From Amia ocellicauda (taxonomy: Eukaryota; Chordata; Actinopteri; Amiiformes; Amiidae), in NCBI RefSeq assembly GCF_036373705.1, contig NC_089857.1:39070784-39134783 (forward strand): 64,000 bases of DNA, in the 5' to 3' direction. Both the position numbers and the translations under genes were made by a program. Within the stretch, counting starts at the first letter, position 1; each line of letters opens with the position of its first letter. The notes under the pieces were generated by a model that saw nothing but the letters and a program-made list of their open reading frames with translations, made no database searches and had not been told where the DNA came from. Shown here in pieces: positions 1-13,500 of this stretch.

Positions 1-513
1 AATGAAACCCAGAGGTTTCCCTGATAGATATGTAACATGTCCATCACAGTTTTCCAGTGCCAAGGTTCCTGTGTTGGTCAGCAGTTCCTGTCGGGCGCTA
101 GTGCCTTCTGAACTACTTCCTGTGTAAAAACGTTTTCTGTAGATCAGATGCAGATTTGTTGGTTATTCAAAGCCATGTTGAAGCTCGAGCCTTTGACTGC
201 TGTGCCACCTGATCTAGGAAATAAGGTGCGAATAGTTAAACTTCATATTGGTCATCATTGGAAGCTGTGTAAAAGGCCCACAAAAACATTTTACTGATTT
301 AATGGACCATGTTCTTCCCTCACTGGCTCCAGTGTTTCACTTTTTATTCTGTGGCATGAAGTATGGTCCTATTGAAGTAATTTAGCAAATGTTCTGCCCT
401 ACTGGTTAAACGTATTTAATGAATACATATTTTAAATGGCTATGTTTGATTTAAAGAATCTTGTCAGATTCTGGTGTGTATAATATTCTCTAATGCCTTT
501 TTCTCTCTCGCAG
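1..513 (+). other. lmnb1: lmnb1 last intron (partial)
   Basis: Non-coding sequence upstream of the terminal lmnb1 exon. It ends in a pyrimidine-rich tract and a CAG acceptor at 511-513 (ttctctctcgcag). I see no further coding exon in this stretch, so the upstream lmnb1 exons lie outside the window. Confidence 0.7.
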
Positions 514-555
514 GGAGATCCACGGGCGTCCAACAGGAGCTGTTCGATTATGTAA
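514..555 (+). CDS. lmnb1: lamin B1, terminal coding exon with CAAX box
   Basis: The exon reads 13 residues and a stop after a good 3' splice site: G-D-P-R-A-S-N-R-S-C-S-I-M, TAA at 553-555. Vertebrate lamin B1 ends in a nearly identical tail (PRASNRSCAIM in human, from memory). CSIM is a CAAX farnesylation box, which anchors B-type lamins to the inner nuclear membrane. The short terminal exon after a long intron also fits lamin genes. The next gene being marchf3 in convergent orientation agrees with the human order LMNB1-MARCHF3 and strengthens the call. Only the C-terminus is in the window; the rod and lamin-tail exons are upstream. The Ala-to-Ser change within the CAAX box is compatible with farnesylation. 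Confidence 0.9.
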   Translation, partial: GDPRASNRSCSIM

Positions 556-1110
556 ACTTTCTTGTGCAATCTACCTATATCAAAGTGATTATTTTCTGCT
601 GCCAACAGACCTTTCTCAGAAGAAAGCTATTTTTGTATCCTTAGTTTTTACTGTAAACGACGTTTCTAGAACCTTTTTAATTTTTTTCTTTACTATTCAA
701 ACACAGAACACTTTGTAAACAGTTTGGTACATACTTTTTCTGTTTAATGTGAATCCAGGTCAATCATGATTTTGGACAGGTTTGTAAACTTTTTTTTTTA
801 AATAAAAAAAACACTATTTTTTTAGAATAGCTGAATTATAACAAGTCTGTGATTTAATGGGGCAGCTTGAAGTGTAAAATCGTCTCCTTGTTGAGGTGCT
901 GTGAATTTGTTTTTTTTACTGTATCTATATTAAGTGTTTTTTTAAAATGGCATTTTAAAGGCTTTTCCATATTGAAACTGTCTGAGTTATTAAACATGGT
1001 TTTAGTGTGACGTTTCAACAATTTGTTAGATAGGCAGGGAGGTGCATTTTTTGAATGTAGATATTAGCCTTTTACATGTAAAACAAAAAAAATAAACTAT
1101 TTAAACTTTG
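556..1110 (+). other. lmnb1: lmnb1 3' UTR (approximate)
   Basis: AT-rich sequence after the lmnb1 stop with two AATAAA polyadenylation signals, at 801-806 and 1091-1096. The end of the transcript is not certain; longer isoforms are possible. Confidence 0.55.
801..806 (+). promoter_or_regulatory. candidate polyadenylation signal of lmnb1
   Basis: AATAAA about 250 nt after the lmnb1 stop codon; a second copy lies at 1091-1096. It sits inside a T/A-rich tract, so chance occurrence cannot be excluded. Confidence 0.4.
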
Positions 1111-2520
1111 TTTTTTGTTTCTTCTCGTGGAAAAATTCTGCAAATGAAGTGTTCTGTGAAATTGTTTAGAATGACCCTGTAAGAATGCAGCTCCAAGTTT
1201 TTAGATTGTAGTCTGAAGATTAACCATGAGGCCACCAGGGGTCAGAATGGGGATTAGAGTGAATAGTGTCACCCAGGCATGTGTGGCCATGTGACGTGCA
1301 GATTCTGATCTGAAAATGCTAATGCTAAATTATGCATAATCCTTACACATTGCTCCTAACATTTGGCAAAGAGCAGGAATTGAAAAGGCATGAGTTTGCA
1401 GCCCCTTATGTAATAGGATAACTACTGATTGCCCTAGAGTAAGTCCAGCAAAGAGTACCTGAGATGTACTGAATGCGTACGTGCATTATTCAGTAGAAGG
1501 GCGATTTGCAATGCTCAGTGAGCACAGGTAGGCCTGTTTGTCCTGCTTGTTTGCTGATAAAACATTGGGTAGCCCTTGATATAGCAGTTAAAATTGGAAG
1601 TCACCATTTAGTCATTTTCATTTCTTAAAATGCTGATAATGTCACAAAACAAACTACTAAACACTTCCCCAAGACTGCTCATCCATCTTCAGTCCCTGCT
1701 TTGTAATGTGAAGATGAGGATTTCTTGGGCTCTTCAGCAAATTTAAATGCAGAAATAATTGAGGGTTCATTAGGAATTTGTATTAAGAGTTTTAAAATCT
1801 GATCCACAGCTGTGAACTTGTCCTTGCCTGCATTAATCACGGCAATTTGCATTTTCTTCTCTCCAGCAAGTATGGTGTTTTCAGGGATTCTGTCTGGGAT
1901 TCCAGTGACCTCTACTAATGTCTCCTGAATTTGGAGACAAAACCTAAAGTGAATCCCTGAACTCCCTAGCAAAAAAATTATTTGAAATGTGAGGTTATGG
2001 TTGTGATGAGTTTATACATGGAAAACATTGGAAGTGGGTGTGGAGTCTTCTGTGTGATTCCATCAGTTAAAATTAAAAATGTTTGTGGTGTCCTGTGGAT
2101 TTTAGATGAAGCAGCTGAGATAAGATTTTGGGTTTGGGGACTGCTGTGCTCAGAATTAGAAAACGATTTATGTTGCCCTAGGGATGGTTATGTAATAACT
2201 AGTATTTTCAGATCCTTTCCCTTCAAGTTCAGATCTCTATATAATATTACGAAGACCATAATATGCTGACTTGTGAATGTGAAAGATCTGCATTAATGTG
2301 ATGCAAAAAAATCTCAAGCATTAAAATCTGATTGAATCTAAAATTTTGAATCGACTGGCTGGGAAATGTCTGCATTAATGAAAGCATATATATTTGAAAA
2401 TGTAGAACCAGATGTGAAAGCATTTGCCTGTGGATGCACCTAATCTGGGATGGGTATTAGCCTAATCTGTTCAGGTGTAAACAAACTCGGAAGCACACGT
2501 GTGTAATCTCAGAAATAATT
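1111..2520. other. lmnb1/marchf3 intergenic region
   Basis: The two flanking genes converge here. Apart from the minus-strand ORF at 1679-1972 I see no gene, repeat or RNA. Confidence 0.5.
1679..1972 (-). CDS. unassigned coding-like ORF, 97 aa
   Basis: I do not recognise this protein. The ORF has ordinary protein composition: an amphipathic central part (KKMQIAVINAG, then DQILKLLIQIPNEP) and a polar Ser/Lys-rich C-terminus, quite unlike the low-complexity ORFs elsewhere in the window. A possible 3' splice site (aaattcag on the minus strand) lies near position 1926, just before the codons for ETLVEVTG. So it may be the last exon of a minus-strand gene, or a retrocopy fragment of a spliced gene. 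The first residues of the open frame probably do not belong to it. It lies between two convergent genes where I know of no conserved gene. Neither promoter nor poly(A) signal is obvious. Function unknown. Confidence 0.35.
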   Translation of the reverse strand: MLGSSGIHFRFCLQIQETLVEVTGIPDRIPENTILAGEKKMQIAVINAGKDKFTAVDQILKLLIQIPNEPSIISAFKFAEEPKKSSSSHYKAGTEDG

Positions 2521-5500
2521 AAAAATTCAACACTTTATTTTGTTATATTAGAATTAAAAGTTTACACTGCACATATATCTACAAAATTGCATAAAAACTG
2601 CAATCCATTGTTTGCATCAAACAGCTACATGCTGTGATGCATTAATTTGAGAGCCTTATCTTGGTTTCTTTTAAGAGGTACAGTGTTTACACAGCAAGGG
2701 GGGATAGACCATTTCATTTACATACAAATGAAAACCGGTACATTGCAAAGTGTGACCATATAAACCTGATATGCAGAATCTTGAATTGTTAGTGTTCCTC
2801 TCAAGTTATACATTTTAAGTAGCTCTTGTAGTTGTACCTTAAATCTAGATGGGTGATCATCTACAATAGAGCTCTTTGTAGATCCACAGAACCACTACAG
2901 TACCACGTTACAGTTTGCTTATCTTACTAAACCTTAAAAAAAAAAATAGGAATGTATTACCTACCAATTACAGAATAGCTTATTAATGGTTAGTATATTA
3001 GTAAGGCATTCAGCAATAATGTCTTGTTACTGTCTCAGGCTGTTGCAACTGGACTGTACTTCAGAAGGCCAGAAATTCACCCCAGTCATATGGATACCAT
3101 GAGAACACTGAGACCCTGTCTTATTAGACTAAGCATCACTGCTTGATATTGTTTTCATATAAAAAGACAACCTCTTTGACATAATATACAGAAGACAAAA
3201 AAAAAAACAATGTATGAGTCCAGCAGAAGAATCAACCATTAAATGGACTTTTCTTTCCTAATTTGTTTGACAATATGCAAAAAGTGTGGTTTGTAGTTCA
3301 AATTAACCTTAAATGCTTGTTTAGATCTCCACGCATCTCATTTATGTACTGTCTTGGTAACGCGTGCTAATGGATTCCCATCAAAGATTGATGTTGCTCT
3401 GCATGGGATCTTATTTCTTTGAGGTGAAGGGTGGGTTGCATAGTGTAACAGGATGGAGGTTGACTTCTGATAGGAAATCAGAATGTGAAATGACGCACTT
3501 GCAAACCACCCCCAGTCACTGATACGCCACTGGGCAATGTGTTGCAGAAAGAAATTGAAAATGTTGAGATTTCCTGAGTGCAACTGACACTGATGTGCTT
3601 TTAGTGACATCTGGAGATGCAATATACGCTGTCAATGCACAAGAACCCATACAATGTGTAACAGATTGCATTATTTCCTAAACCTTCAGATTTATTTGTG
3701 AAACACCTGCCATCTTTTTTTTTTCTGTCCATTGCAATCTGTGTACAATACATTTAATGATGTATTTTTAATGTAATGATTAAGACAATCTGGCTATTTT
3801 AACTCACCTCATCAATGTATTTATTTGAAAACCTGTTCTAATGTGTGTTTAAAATACTGCTCTGGATAAGATGCCTATAAATCTGTCAAATGCACCTTTT
3901 ACCATGCTAAACACATGTAGTACATCAAAAGTTTATTATAAAGGCTTTATACTGTCCTGTGTTAATTCCTCATACAATAAATACCAGTAACCAACGCAAT
4001 ACATGATACCAGTGAAAAAAGTAAAATCCAGGTCTTCAGGATAAAAATACTTTATCAATGAAAAATGAATCGATTCTGCTTACATGAATATAAGTACATA
4101 TAAAGGAAAGCGGTTTATGTACTTTGCATTATTTACATGACTCAAATATTGTAACTTGTCTGAAAACAAAAGCCCAAGGGCTATTGAAGTAGAATGTTTT
4201 TTAAGGGGTTAAAATGCAGAATTATGATTGGTTGAAAAGAAATGGCATTTATTTGCAAATTCCATTGGAGGTAGACATTTTGAGTGCTGAGCGACATCAA
4301 ATTTCAGAGACACTCCGGGCCGATCTACTGCTTTGTAGGAAATCATATATTCTTAGGTGTCACTATGTAGCTAAACAATCCATCGTTCTCTCATTACGAA
4401 ACAAAGGAATGTGCTTTCCATATGGACACATGATACAAATCTCATTATTCCAGCTTTTTTAGTCAATTTGTTTCCTGTAATTTCTAGTTTGAAAGGGCTT
4501 TGAGCAGGCTTACATAAGTATTCCCTATTGTTTCCACAAGAAGAGACATTTCCTGTCCTCTTTTTAACCTGTTTGCATTATATTTTTTAGGCTGTTTAAT
4601 AGGTACTATGTATCCTATTTATATACACCAGCATCTGACATATATTTAAATCTAAGAGGCTGTATAATGCCAAACCCACTGAAATGATCCAGTCCTTAAT
4701 TGTGATGGGGGTGGAAATATACATCTTGTGGTCTAGATTTCTGGAACTTCCTTCCAGACAGTTTTAACTGAATATAACGGACATATAATTTAGTTCTCAT
4801 TTTGTAATTTCATCTGACATCCCATATTTAAAATTACAATACAACAAATACATTTAAATTGAATTGAATTTTTTTTCTCTATTGATGGTATAACAAAGAA
4901 AAATCTATCCCAAATGTCGTTACTCTTCATTGACAGAACGATGGACAACAACATCAATTGCTACAAAACCAAGGAGGTTACATTTGGTTCTCTAACAACA
5001 GACAACAATGAAGAGTATGTGAAACCATCAGTCTTACTGAATATGCTAAAGGCTGAGCATCTGTCTCCTAAATTGCCATACAGTAGTCAATGTAGAAAAA
5101 GAACAGGAGTCTCTCTTAAGAGGAAATCGCTACTGGTAGTGTGTTCCCTTTCTTGCACCCTTTGTTTCTAAATATGGGCTCTGTCTGTCTTATCAGCATA
5201 AGCAGCTTTCTGATAATGTTACGCTATGCTGTTCATTTGAGAATACTATAACAAAGCAACCGGAGACACTGAGAAGAAAAAAGCAAAGTATCTAACTACA
5301 GTTGCAATAAATGTTCAAGAATATATACATCTATACTTCCTGTTTCAAAACTGTATGTGTAAACTCCCTGATGGATTCATTATTTCTCATCTGCTTGAAT
5401 ACATATGCCACATTTCCCAAACATATTTAGTCAAGAACAAATACTTAATTTGAAAATTGCTGTTTTGAGGACAGCAAGAGTGTGTGTGCTTTAACTAGGG

Positions 5501-7405
5501 CTTGGTGAACTCTGGTACTCAACCTACATACTAACTGCTCACCCACAGAAGCAGTTTAAATTTAACATGAAAAAGAAAAACAGTCCTTGATCACCTTTCA
5601 TGTATATTGTATGCTCTGCTTAAGACGTTAATGTATTTATAACTATAAAATAATATTTGGGTTGTGTTTGTTTTTAAACATACTGCTCCTGCAAGATATT
5701 GTCAAGATCACAGCTCATTACATTAGTATAGATTCAAGCAATATAAACCCACTGTGAACAGTAAGTAACACTCAAATGCACCTGCAACGCCATTTGTAAT
5801 CTGTGAGTTTACCCTGTTCACATCCAACACATGTAGATGTTGTGTACAGGGCAAAGTAGTGTATAGTGCAAACTGCATTGTCACACTAGTTCACTTTTTA
5901 ATACCTGGAAAAGTGTTACATTGGTCCATGTGGGAAAAAAGCTACCAATCCTTCAATGAAGTGAGTCAGATGACATATAAAACAACACAGCTGGGCACCT
6001 GGACCTGGAAGGCATTATTTTACCCTCTACTCTGCAACAATGGCCTGCAACTGTCACTTTTTAGAAAAGTAACTTGAATAAAGGCTTAGTTGAATGGATT
6101 TGGGATACAAAACTGCTTATACTTCATATTGATTAAAAAAAAAAGGCTCTCTGCAAACTGCCCTGTTTCAAAGCAGCACCTTAATGGAAGAAAGTCTATG
6201 AAGAATAGTGGCCCTTGGGAGAAATATAACAGGACATTTTTTAGTTTTTTTTAACTTAACCTTAACTACAGGCCTTTAAAATCATCCAAGGGAGAAACCC
6301 ACATCGGGATATGGGATATTACATTGGAATTAAAACTCTTAGCAATCAATGGTTGCAATTAACTGTGAGGGAATAGTTCACCGTGTTCACCTAACCCTAG
6401 GCACACCATTTACAATAACAGGTTAACATCTTGTAGCTCTGAGTCCTCCAATTAATCTAAAAAAAACAAAACAAAAAAACAACAACAAACATAATCTAAC
6501 TACCTCATATCACACTGGAGTGCAAATATTATTCACTGCACTGGGTGGAAATAGAAATGATCATTTTGGATTCCACTGGTGCAATTCAGAAGGAAAACAT
6601 ACAGGCATGATAAGGCTTAGCCATAAAAGAAACACCAAGGAAAAAAAAAAACTGCATCCCAGGAAACCAAGAAAAAAATACCCATGATGCTCTATTCACA
6701 ATCAGAACATCCATTAGTGAGTCATTAAAAATGCCCCAAAACTGAAGAAATGTTGTACACAAAAAAGCTATTACATTTGAAGAATATTGGTAAATAAAAT
6801 AAAATAAAAAATCAGCTATTAAAAAAGAAACTAAACAGAACCTATATTTAATTTGAATTTATTTGCCACTGCCACTTGATAGTTGCAGTTCATAATTTGT
6901 GCTGATAATCTCATCACCCTCTATATGTAATCAACTCAAACACATTAGTAAGCACAAATTATCTTTTTACTAATATAGTGTGTGCAGTGAATTTGTATTT
7001 CAGAACATAGATGAAAAGATTTGAGTTGCATATCTAATACTACCTGCTCAAGGTCCTAATGCTGATAGGAATTCGTTCAGATGAACTGTGGAATAAAAAT
7101 ACTACATATAAAATGTTTAAGTAAGTGATAAGAAAAGTAAAATATAAATGTACTGGAGGAGATTCAGACAAAAAATAGAATAAATGTACTCAGGAATATA
7201 TCCTGCTTGTAGAATATGACAATATAATCTTTCTGTAATGTAAAAAATAAAAATAAAATATGTTGTAATTCCAATAAAACAGTATCCTAGAGGAGCCACA
7301 ATGCGGAGAGGGGCAATTTTTTTTATCTTTGGATGGAATTAGTCCTGATTCTGTTGGTTCTTGGCGATTTAAAGATGATCCCCCTGCCCAGCAAAGAGAC
7401 AGAAC
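2521..7405 (-). other. marchf3: probable marchf3 3' UTR and adjoining intergenic DNA
   Basis: Long AT-rich stretch downstream of the marchf3 stop (7406-7408). Minus-strand AATAAA (TTTATT on +) occurs at about 6858, 3931, 3823 and 2536, so the 3' end could be near any of these. The one at about 2536 is followed on the minus strand by a T-rich tract. No coding exon is supported; the short ORFs here look random. Confidence 0.35.
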
Positions 7406-7564
7406 TCAAACAATCGTCTCTTTCGAGTTGCGTTTGACGGGAGGCAGCCCGAGCAGAGACTGCTGTGTCGACGGAGCACTAGTTGACTTTGGGAGAAGCA
7501 AAATCACTCTCTGATTGGTCCGACGCCATTCATTATATAGTCTACAGTGATACCTAAAAGAAAC
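7406..7564 (-). CDS. marchf3: marchf3 coding exon 5 (C-terminal tail)
   Basis: Acceptor cccacag directly before GTTTCTTTTAGG; codes 52 residues from VSFRYHC to KETIV and a TGA stop at 7408-7406. It contains the juxtamembrane basic stretch NEWRRTNQR and the C-terminal KRNSKETIV. Confidence 0.93.
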   Translation of the reverse strand, partial: VSFRYHCRLYNEWRRTNQRVILLLPKSTSAPSTQQSLLGLPPVKRNSKETIV

Positions 7565-10500
7565 CTGTGGGTCAAAAACAAAAGGAGTTTCAAACAACAG
7601 GCTTAGAACAGGGCTTCACAATACACAGAAAAACATGCACGCAAGATGAACATGTGAACACTGCAATATCTGTAATAAGTCGAGTGTGTTGCAGAGCCAT
7701 CGTATATCAATTTATAGAGATACACAATTAAAGTGTGTATGTGCGTGCGTGTGCGTACTAATGGCAATACTCACAAGTGTCCAAAAGAGGTAAATAGTAA
7801 ATAGTGCAACAGTCAGTGCAATCAGTCCCACAGCCTCCAATCTGCTGCTAAAGTGCAGATGGTCCACAGCTCCACGCAAACACAGCCACCCCGAGATCGT
7901 GGCAAGGGGGGTGATGAAGAGAAAGCACACCATGTCTCCAAATAGAGTCCTCTTCTCATGCTGGGGGCCGGGGTTCTTCAACCACTTCAAAACCAAAAGA
8001 GAAAAAAGGAACAATCTGTTGAAACAAAGTGAATGGGCACCAGATTGTGGTGCACCTTGTGTGCATGTGGACAGGCATGGAGGATATTGAGACATGGGTG
8101 AGACCATTTCAAACTGTCAACTGCCAAATAGTCAACTCTCTTTGACCTTTTATTACTGCTTTGTGGTTGCTGTACATTTCTATAGCGAAACTACCATAGG
8201 ATTACCATGTGAAGAACTGACACCAATCTCAGAGTGAAGACTTGTTTTCTTTCACAAGTCCAAGACTGCAGAGGTATGGGATGTTCACAGAGAATCTTAC
8301 GCTGCAGACGCATTGGTACTTGCTTTCATACAAATTCCTGCATGCCAGCTCCGGGTTCACTTTTTTTTTTTTCTTTACACAGACAAGCTTCAGACATAAC
8401 ACGATCCCATTAGTGAGGGCTGATGTGAGCCTGTTCATTAATGATCTTTTGCCCTATGATGGAGCTGCACATCAGGGCTCCTATATCCAGCAGAGGGGAA
8501 GGGGAGATGACCACGCACACTCTCTTTGTCAGTTAACTCTTTCACATACATGGCAAAAGAATCGGGCTGCTACGTATTTTGCCTTCACTGGCTGCTATAT
8601 AAAGAAACTCTTGCCCTCACCTTTAATAGTTATCTTCCCAAAGACCTACTTCAGGGTGTCAGCTGCAGTACAGTATAGTAGTGTACAGCTTACTAAGATG
8701 ATTGAGTGGATGCAGATGAGACAGAAGACTGTCTGGGCAATTCCTCAGATAAATAACTATAAGCCTAGACATAAACCAGTCCCCTGGGATGGGGGAGATT
8801 AAAAACGATGGCAGACTTCATCACAGACCCTTTCTTACAATATCAACAACCTGAAATTGAAAATACGCTATATACAGACAAATTACATTTCAATGATGCG
8901 TACTGTTAATTGAGTTAAGAAATGGCAGTAAGCAGCCAAGTTTTCTATTGTATAATTTGCTCTGATTGAGCAAATTATACAATTGAAAGCACAGTAATTG
9001 AAAGCTCCTTAACATTTTCTATTAGCAGAGAAGAAATAAAAATGCAGTGAAGGTTTCCAATTTATTTTTTATGCTGTTGTCCTCCCCAAGGACAATGGAC
9101 TTTGCTCCAGATAAAATCTATACATTAATCTGTGCAAAGCTGCTAATTACTCCGGCTGAGTGGTTTAACAACAATAGAGCAGCTCAATTAAGTATTAACA
9201 AGTATGGGCTAATTTTAGGATACTGATTACATTTTTAGGACGGACCAAAACTGGTAACCATTTATTCTTATCAACTATCTTTAAATTCTTATACATACAA
9301 GTTACAGAGGCAATACTGAGAGGCACATAACTTGCAGCTTGCAACTACAGACACAAACTCAATTACAAACATCCTATTTTTTCCCAATAAAAGCTTGTCT
9401 GCATGAATTTTCTATGAACTTACAACTTAATCTGCATTTATATCAAGATAGGAAAAATAGTAAATACTTAGGTAAGAGACAGACTAAAAAAACATCAAAC
9501 AAAAACATAAGCGTGAATAAGACTTCATGATCCTTTTGTAATCAATACCTTAGCCCAGCACAGCTATTACTCCGCTCTTTACATGCTGCAAAGGGCTAGA
9601 ATTTTCAGATTTAATGGTAACTGAATGCAAAATTGTGATTTGTATGTGTAATTGGAAAGATAGCTCTACTGATGCCATCTGCCATTTTCCATCTCTGTAT
9701 CCCTCAAAATCATTGCCTCTCCCTTTTCAAGACCATGATACACACTTTACTGCTTCTTCTGAGCTTGCACAGAACTTTCTGCCACTCTTTAATGCCAGGT
9801 CTTTGAATACTGTTTCCCCCTCGTTCACATTCTCATAGGAATTCAATTTTTAATCAAAGCATAAACTTTACAAACTAGTATGATATCATGTTTTAAGACT
9901 GGTTTTAGAAACAGCAGTAAAGGCAAGACTGACAGGTCTGTCCTCTGGGCTTTACTTGGTTTTCCAGTCATGAACTGCTCTCGTACTCTCAAACTTCAGC
10001 TTCTTTATTAAAGGCATAAGCATAAAAATATTAAAAAATAAAGCACTACGGCATTCTATGAACACAAACACTAGTGGATTATAAAAAAAAGCTTAATTTT
10101 ATGCATCCTTAACTTGTGTCCTTGCAAACGTGAAATGCAAAATTATTTATTCTATTAAGCTGAGCTTTTGATACATAGGACAGATAGATGGACAGATATT
10201 GTGTAAATGTGATATCCAAAAGCACATACACCTACAAATTTACAAAGCTCTCTGGATATTCATAGTACGTTCAGATTCACTGCAACAACACTCGTATCAA
10301 AACATGCTCTAATGTAAACGCATCGCAGACGTCCAGGCGGTGCACACGGAAGCAGCATACAATGAGGGAAAAAAGTATTTGATCCCCTGCTGATTTTGTA
10401 CGTTTGCCCACTGACAAAGAAATGATCAGTCTATAATTTTAATGGTAGGTGTATTTTAACAGTGAGAGACAGAATAACAAGAAAAAAATCCAGAAAAACG

Positions 10501-13500
10501 CATTTCAAAAAAGTTATAAATTGATTTGCATGTTAATGAGGGAAATAAGTATTTGATCCCCTATCAATCAGCAAGATTTCTGGCTCCCACGTGTCTTTTA
10601 TACAGGTAACGAGCTGAGATTAGGAGCACTCTCTTAAAAACCTGTATAAAAGACACCTGTCCACAGAAGCAATCAATCAATCAGATTCCAAACTCTCCAC
10701 CATGGCCAAGACCAAAGAGCTGTCCAATGATGTCAGGGACAAGATTGTAGACCTACACAAGGCTGGAATGGGCTACAAGACCATCGCCAAGCAGCTTGGT
10801 GAGAAGGTGACAACAGTTGGTGCGATTATTCGCAAATGGAAGAAACACAAAATAACTGTCAGTCTCCCTCGGTCTGGGGCTCCATGCAAGATCTCACCTT
10901 ATTGAGTTTCAATGATCATGAGAACGGTGAGGAATCAGGGGACAGGACAACTGCACCGCATCAAAGGGATGATGGAAGGGGCCATGTACCGTCAAATCTT
11001 GGGTGAGAACCTCCTTCCCTCAGCCAGGGCATTGAAAATGGGTCGTGGATGGGTATTCCAGCATGACAATGACCCAAAACACACAGCCAAGGCAACAAAG
11101 GAGTGGCTCAAGAAGAAGCACATTAAGGTCCTGGAGTGGCCTAGCCAGTCTCCAGACCTTAATCCCATAGAAAATCTGTGGAGGGAGCTGAAGGTTCGAG
11201 TTGCCAAACGTCAGCCTCGAAACCTTAATGACTTGGGAGAGGATCTGCAAAGAGGAGTGGGACAAAATCCCTCCTGAGATGAGTGCAAACCTGGTGGCCA
11301 ACTACAGGAAACGTCTGACCTCTGTGATTGCCAACAAGGGTTTTTCCACCAAGTACTAAGTCGAAGGGGTCAAATACGTATTTCCCTCATTAACATGCAA
11401 ATCAATTCATAACTTTTTTGAAATGCATTTTTCTGTTTTTTTTGTTGTTATTCTGTCTCTCACTGTTAAAATACACCTACCATTAAAATTATAGACTGAT
11501 CATTTCTTTGTCAGTGGGCAAACATACAAAATCAGCAGGGGATCAAATACTTTTTTCCCCCACTGTATGTTAAGACATAATCTCTTTATGATTAATTTAT
11601 TCCTCCATTTGGATTACACAGCTGTCAGGTCCAGGGTATATCAAAATACACAAATAATTGAATACACAATCAATGCAATTGTTTAGGGTAAAAAATAAAA
11701 AGCATTAAGTCAATGGATCACCATTTTAAGGCTTTTTAAAAATACCTGTAGCAAGTAAGAGATTAGTCAGAGAGGTCATGCTGACTAATTGTGCTGTCAT
11801 TGGTGGCATGACTTTGCTCCTGGCCACGGCACAGTCTAGTCCCAAAGAAGGATTTAAAGAGTACTACAGGGTCAGGTTCTGCAAAATGAGTGCCGAATGC
11901 CAAAACTGCCATGGGCCCAAACAACAGACATCATGCCAAGGAACTACGCTGATAAAAAATAGAGTTCACATTAACGCCAAAATGTCAAAGAGGAGTTACT
12001 AAACTGACAGAAATCACGGCATTAAGGACATCCCCTGAGGAGGATTACTGTTGTAGATTATAACATTGACATCTATTGACTGATATTTACAGGGCTTTCT
12101 GTGGACAGGACAGAGGGGAAATAATCTATATAAACAGATACATTCTATAAAAGAAGAGGACCAGGACAAGAGAAAAAAGCTTTCATATTTGAAATCAAAA
12201 GTCATGGATATACACCGATGTACCATAAAATACAAAATACTTGTTTATTGTATATTCCTATAAAGAACTCTTATGATTTCCTTTTTCCCCGCCATAGTTT
12301 ATTTTAACCTTAAATCTTTAATATATAATTTTTATATAAAATGGAAACAAATCATGGGTGATGAATGGCCTTAGTTTTGTGAAATGTACTGTGAAATGTA
12401 ACAGGCATTCAAGCAAGGTGTAGTTTCATTTCTAGGTCACAGGGTTTGGAGCTGATTGTTCAGTCATAGCTTGGTGACTCTTCATTCTTCTCTACTCATC
12501 TAGAAATCTCAGGTTTCATGCACTTAAGCAAGACTCAGGAAAAAAAAACTGTCACTAAAAGGGTGTTATTAAGTAAAATATCAGATATTTTTGTAAGGAA
12601 GGCTTTCATCTTGACCTGTAGCTCAGGCTGTAAAATGTAGGTTTTATTTATAACATTACTGGCAACAGCATTTTGTAAATGCACATGCAAGAACATGCTT
12701 GGAAAATCTCCTCAACATTAAACTGCGATGATGAGTCACACCTTCCACTACAGCCCTTTCACATCCCCCCTCCTCCAGTCTCAATTACATGTTATTCTCC
12801 ATTCAGAGTGTTCATTTCAGATACAGCACACACTCCTATTATTGCATAATCATGAGTTGGGAAAAGGATTCAGACTGATCTTGTAATGAAATACGTAGCT
12901 TGGCTCTAACTACCTACCGCTCTACAATCAAATGGATTATTCCATGAGCTACTAATAGTTGGAAGGCTATTTAAAAATCAACAGCATACGTATAAATATC
13001 ATCATCATCAGCCTTTATCGATCCACAGCTGGACGAAGGCCTCCTCAATATATTTCCACTTGTTTCGATGTACAGCAAGTAGTATGCCTACATACTTAAG
13101 TTTAGTTTCACACTGACTGCCAACTAGATTTTGTTTTCAGCAAGCACATTCACTACTGTTGTCAAATGCCCTGGCCAACAGACAACTAAACCAAGAAAAC
13201 AATATCACAGCCAGTATACCAATCCAACAGCCTTGTCCTCTCCAGTTCCCTCGGTCCAGGCAGGAAAACTCTTAATTTTATCTCGCACAATTCTGATTAG
13301 CTTCCAAAGCACCCGCCACATTCCATTTGTGCAGTGAAAGCCTCCGACCTGCACGGCCCGTTCCCACTCTCCCTGCTCCATCCTCAGCCCTTGGCATGTG
13401 GTGATCTTACTGTCACTTCTCATCACGAAATCCTAGCTGCTCAACTGATGTCAAAGCAGACTGTAATAACAGCAGGGACGGTTTCATCAAATTAATTTCG

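Noticed and set aside
8242..8802. 186-aa open frame on the + strand
   Set aside because: Lies in a marchf3 intron and partly in a T-rich tract; no domain, and composition like random AT-rich sequence.
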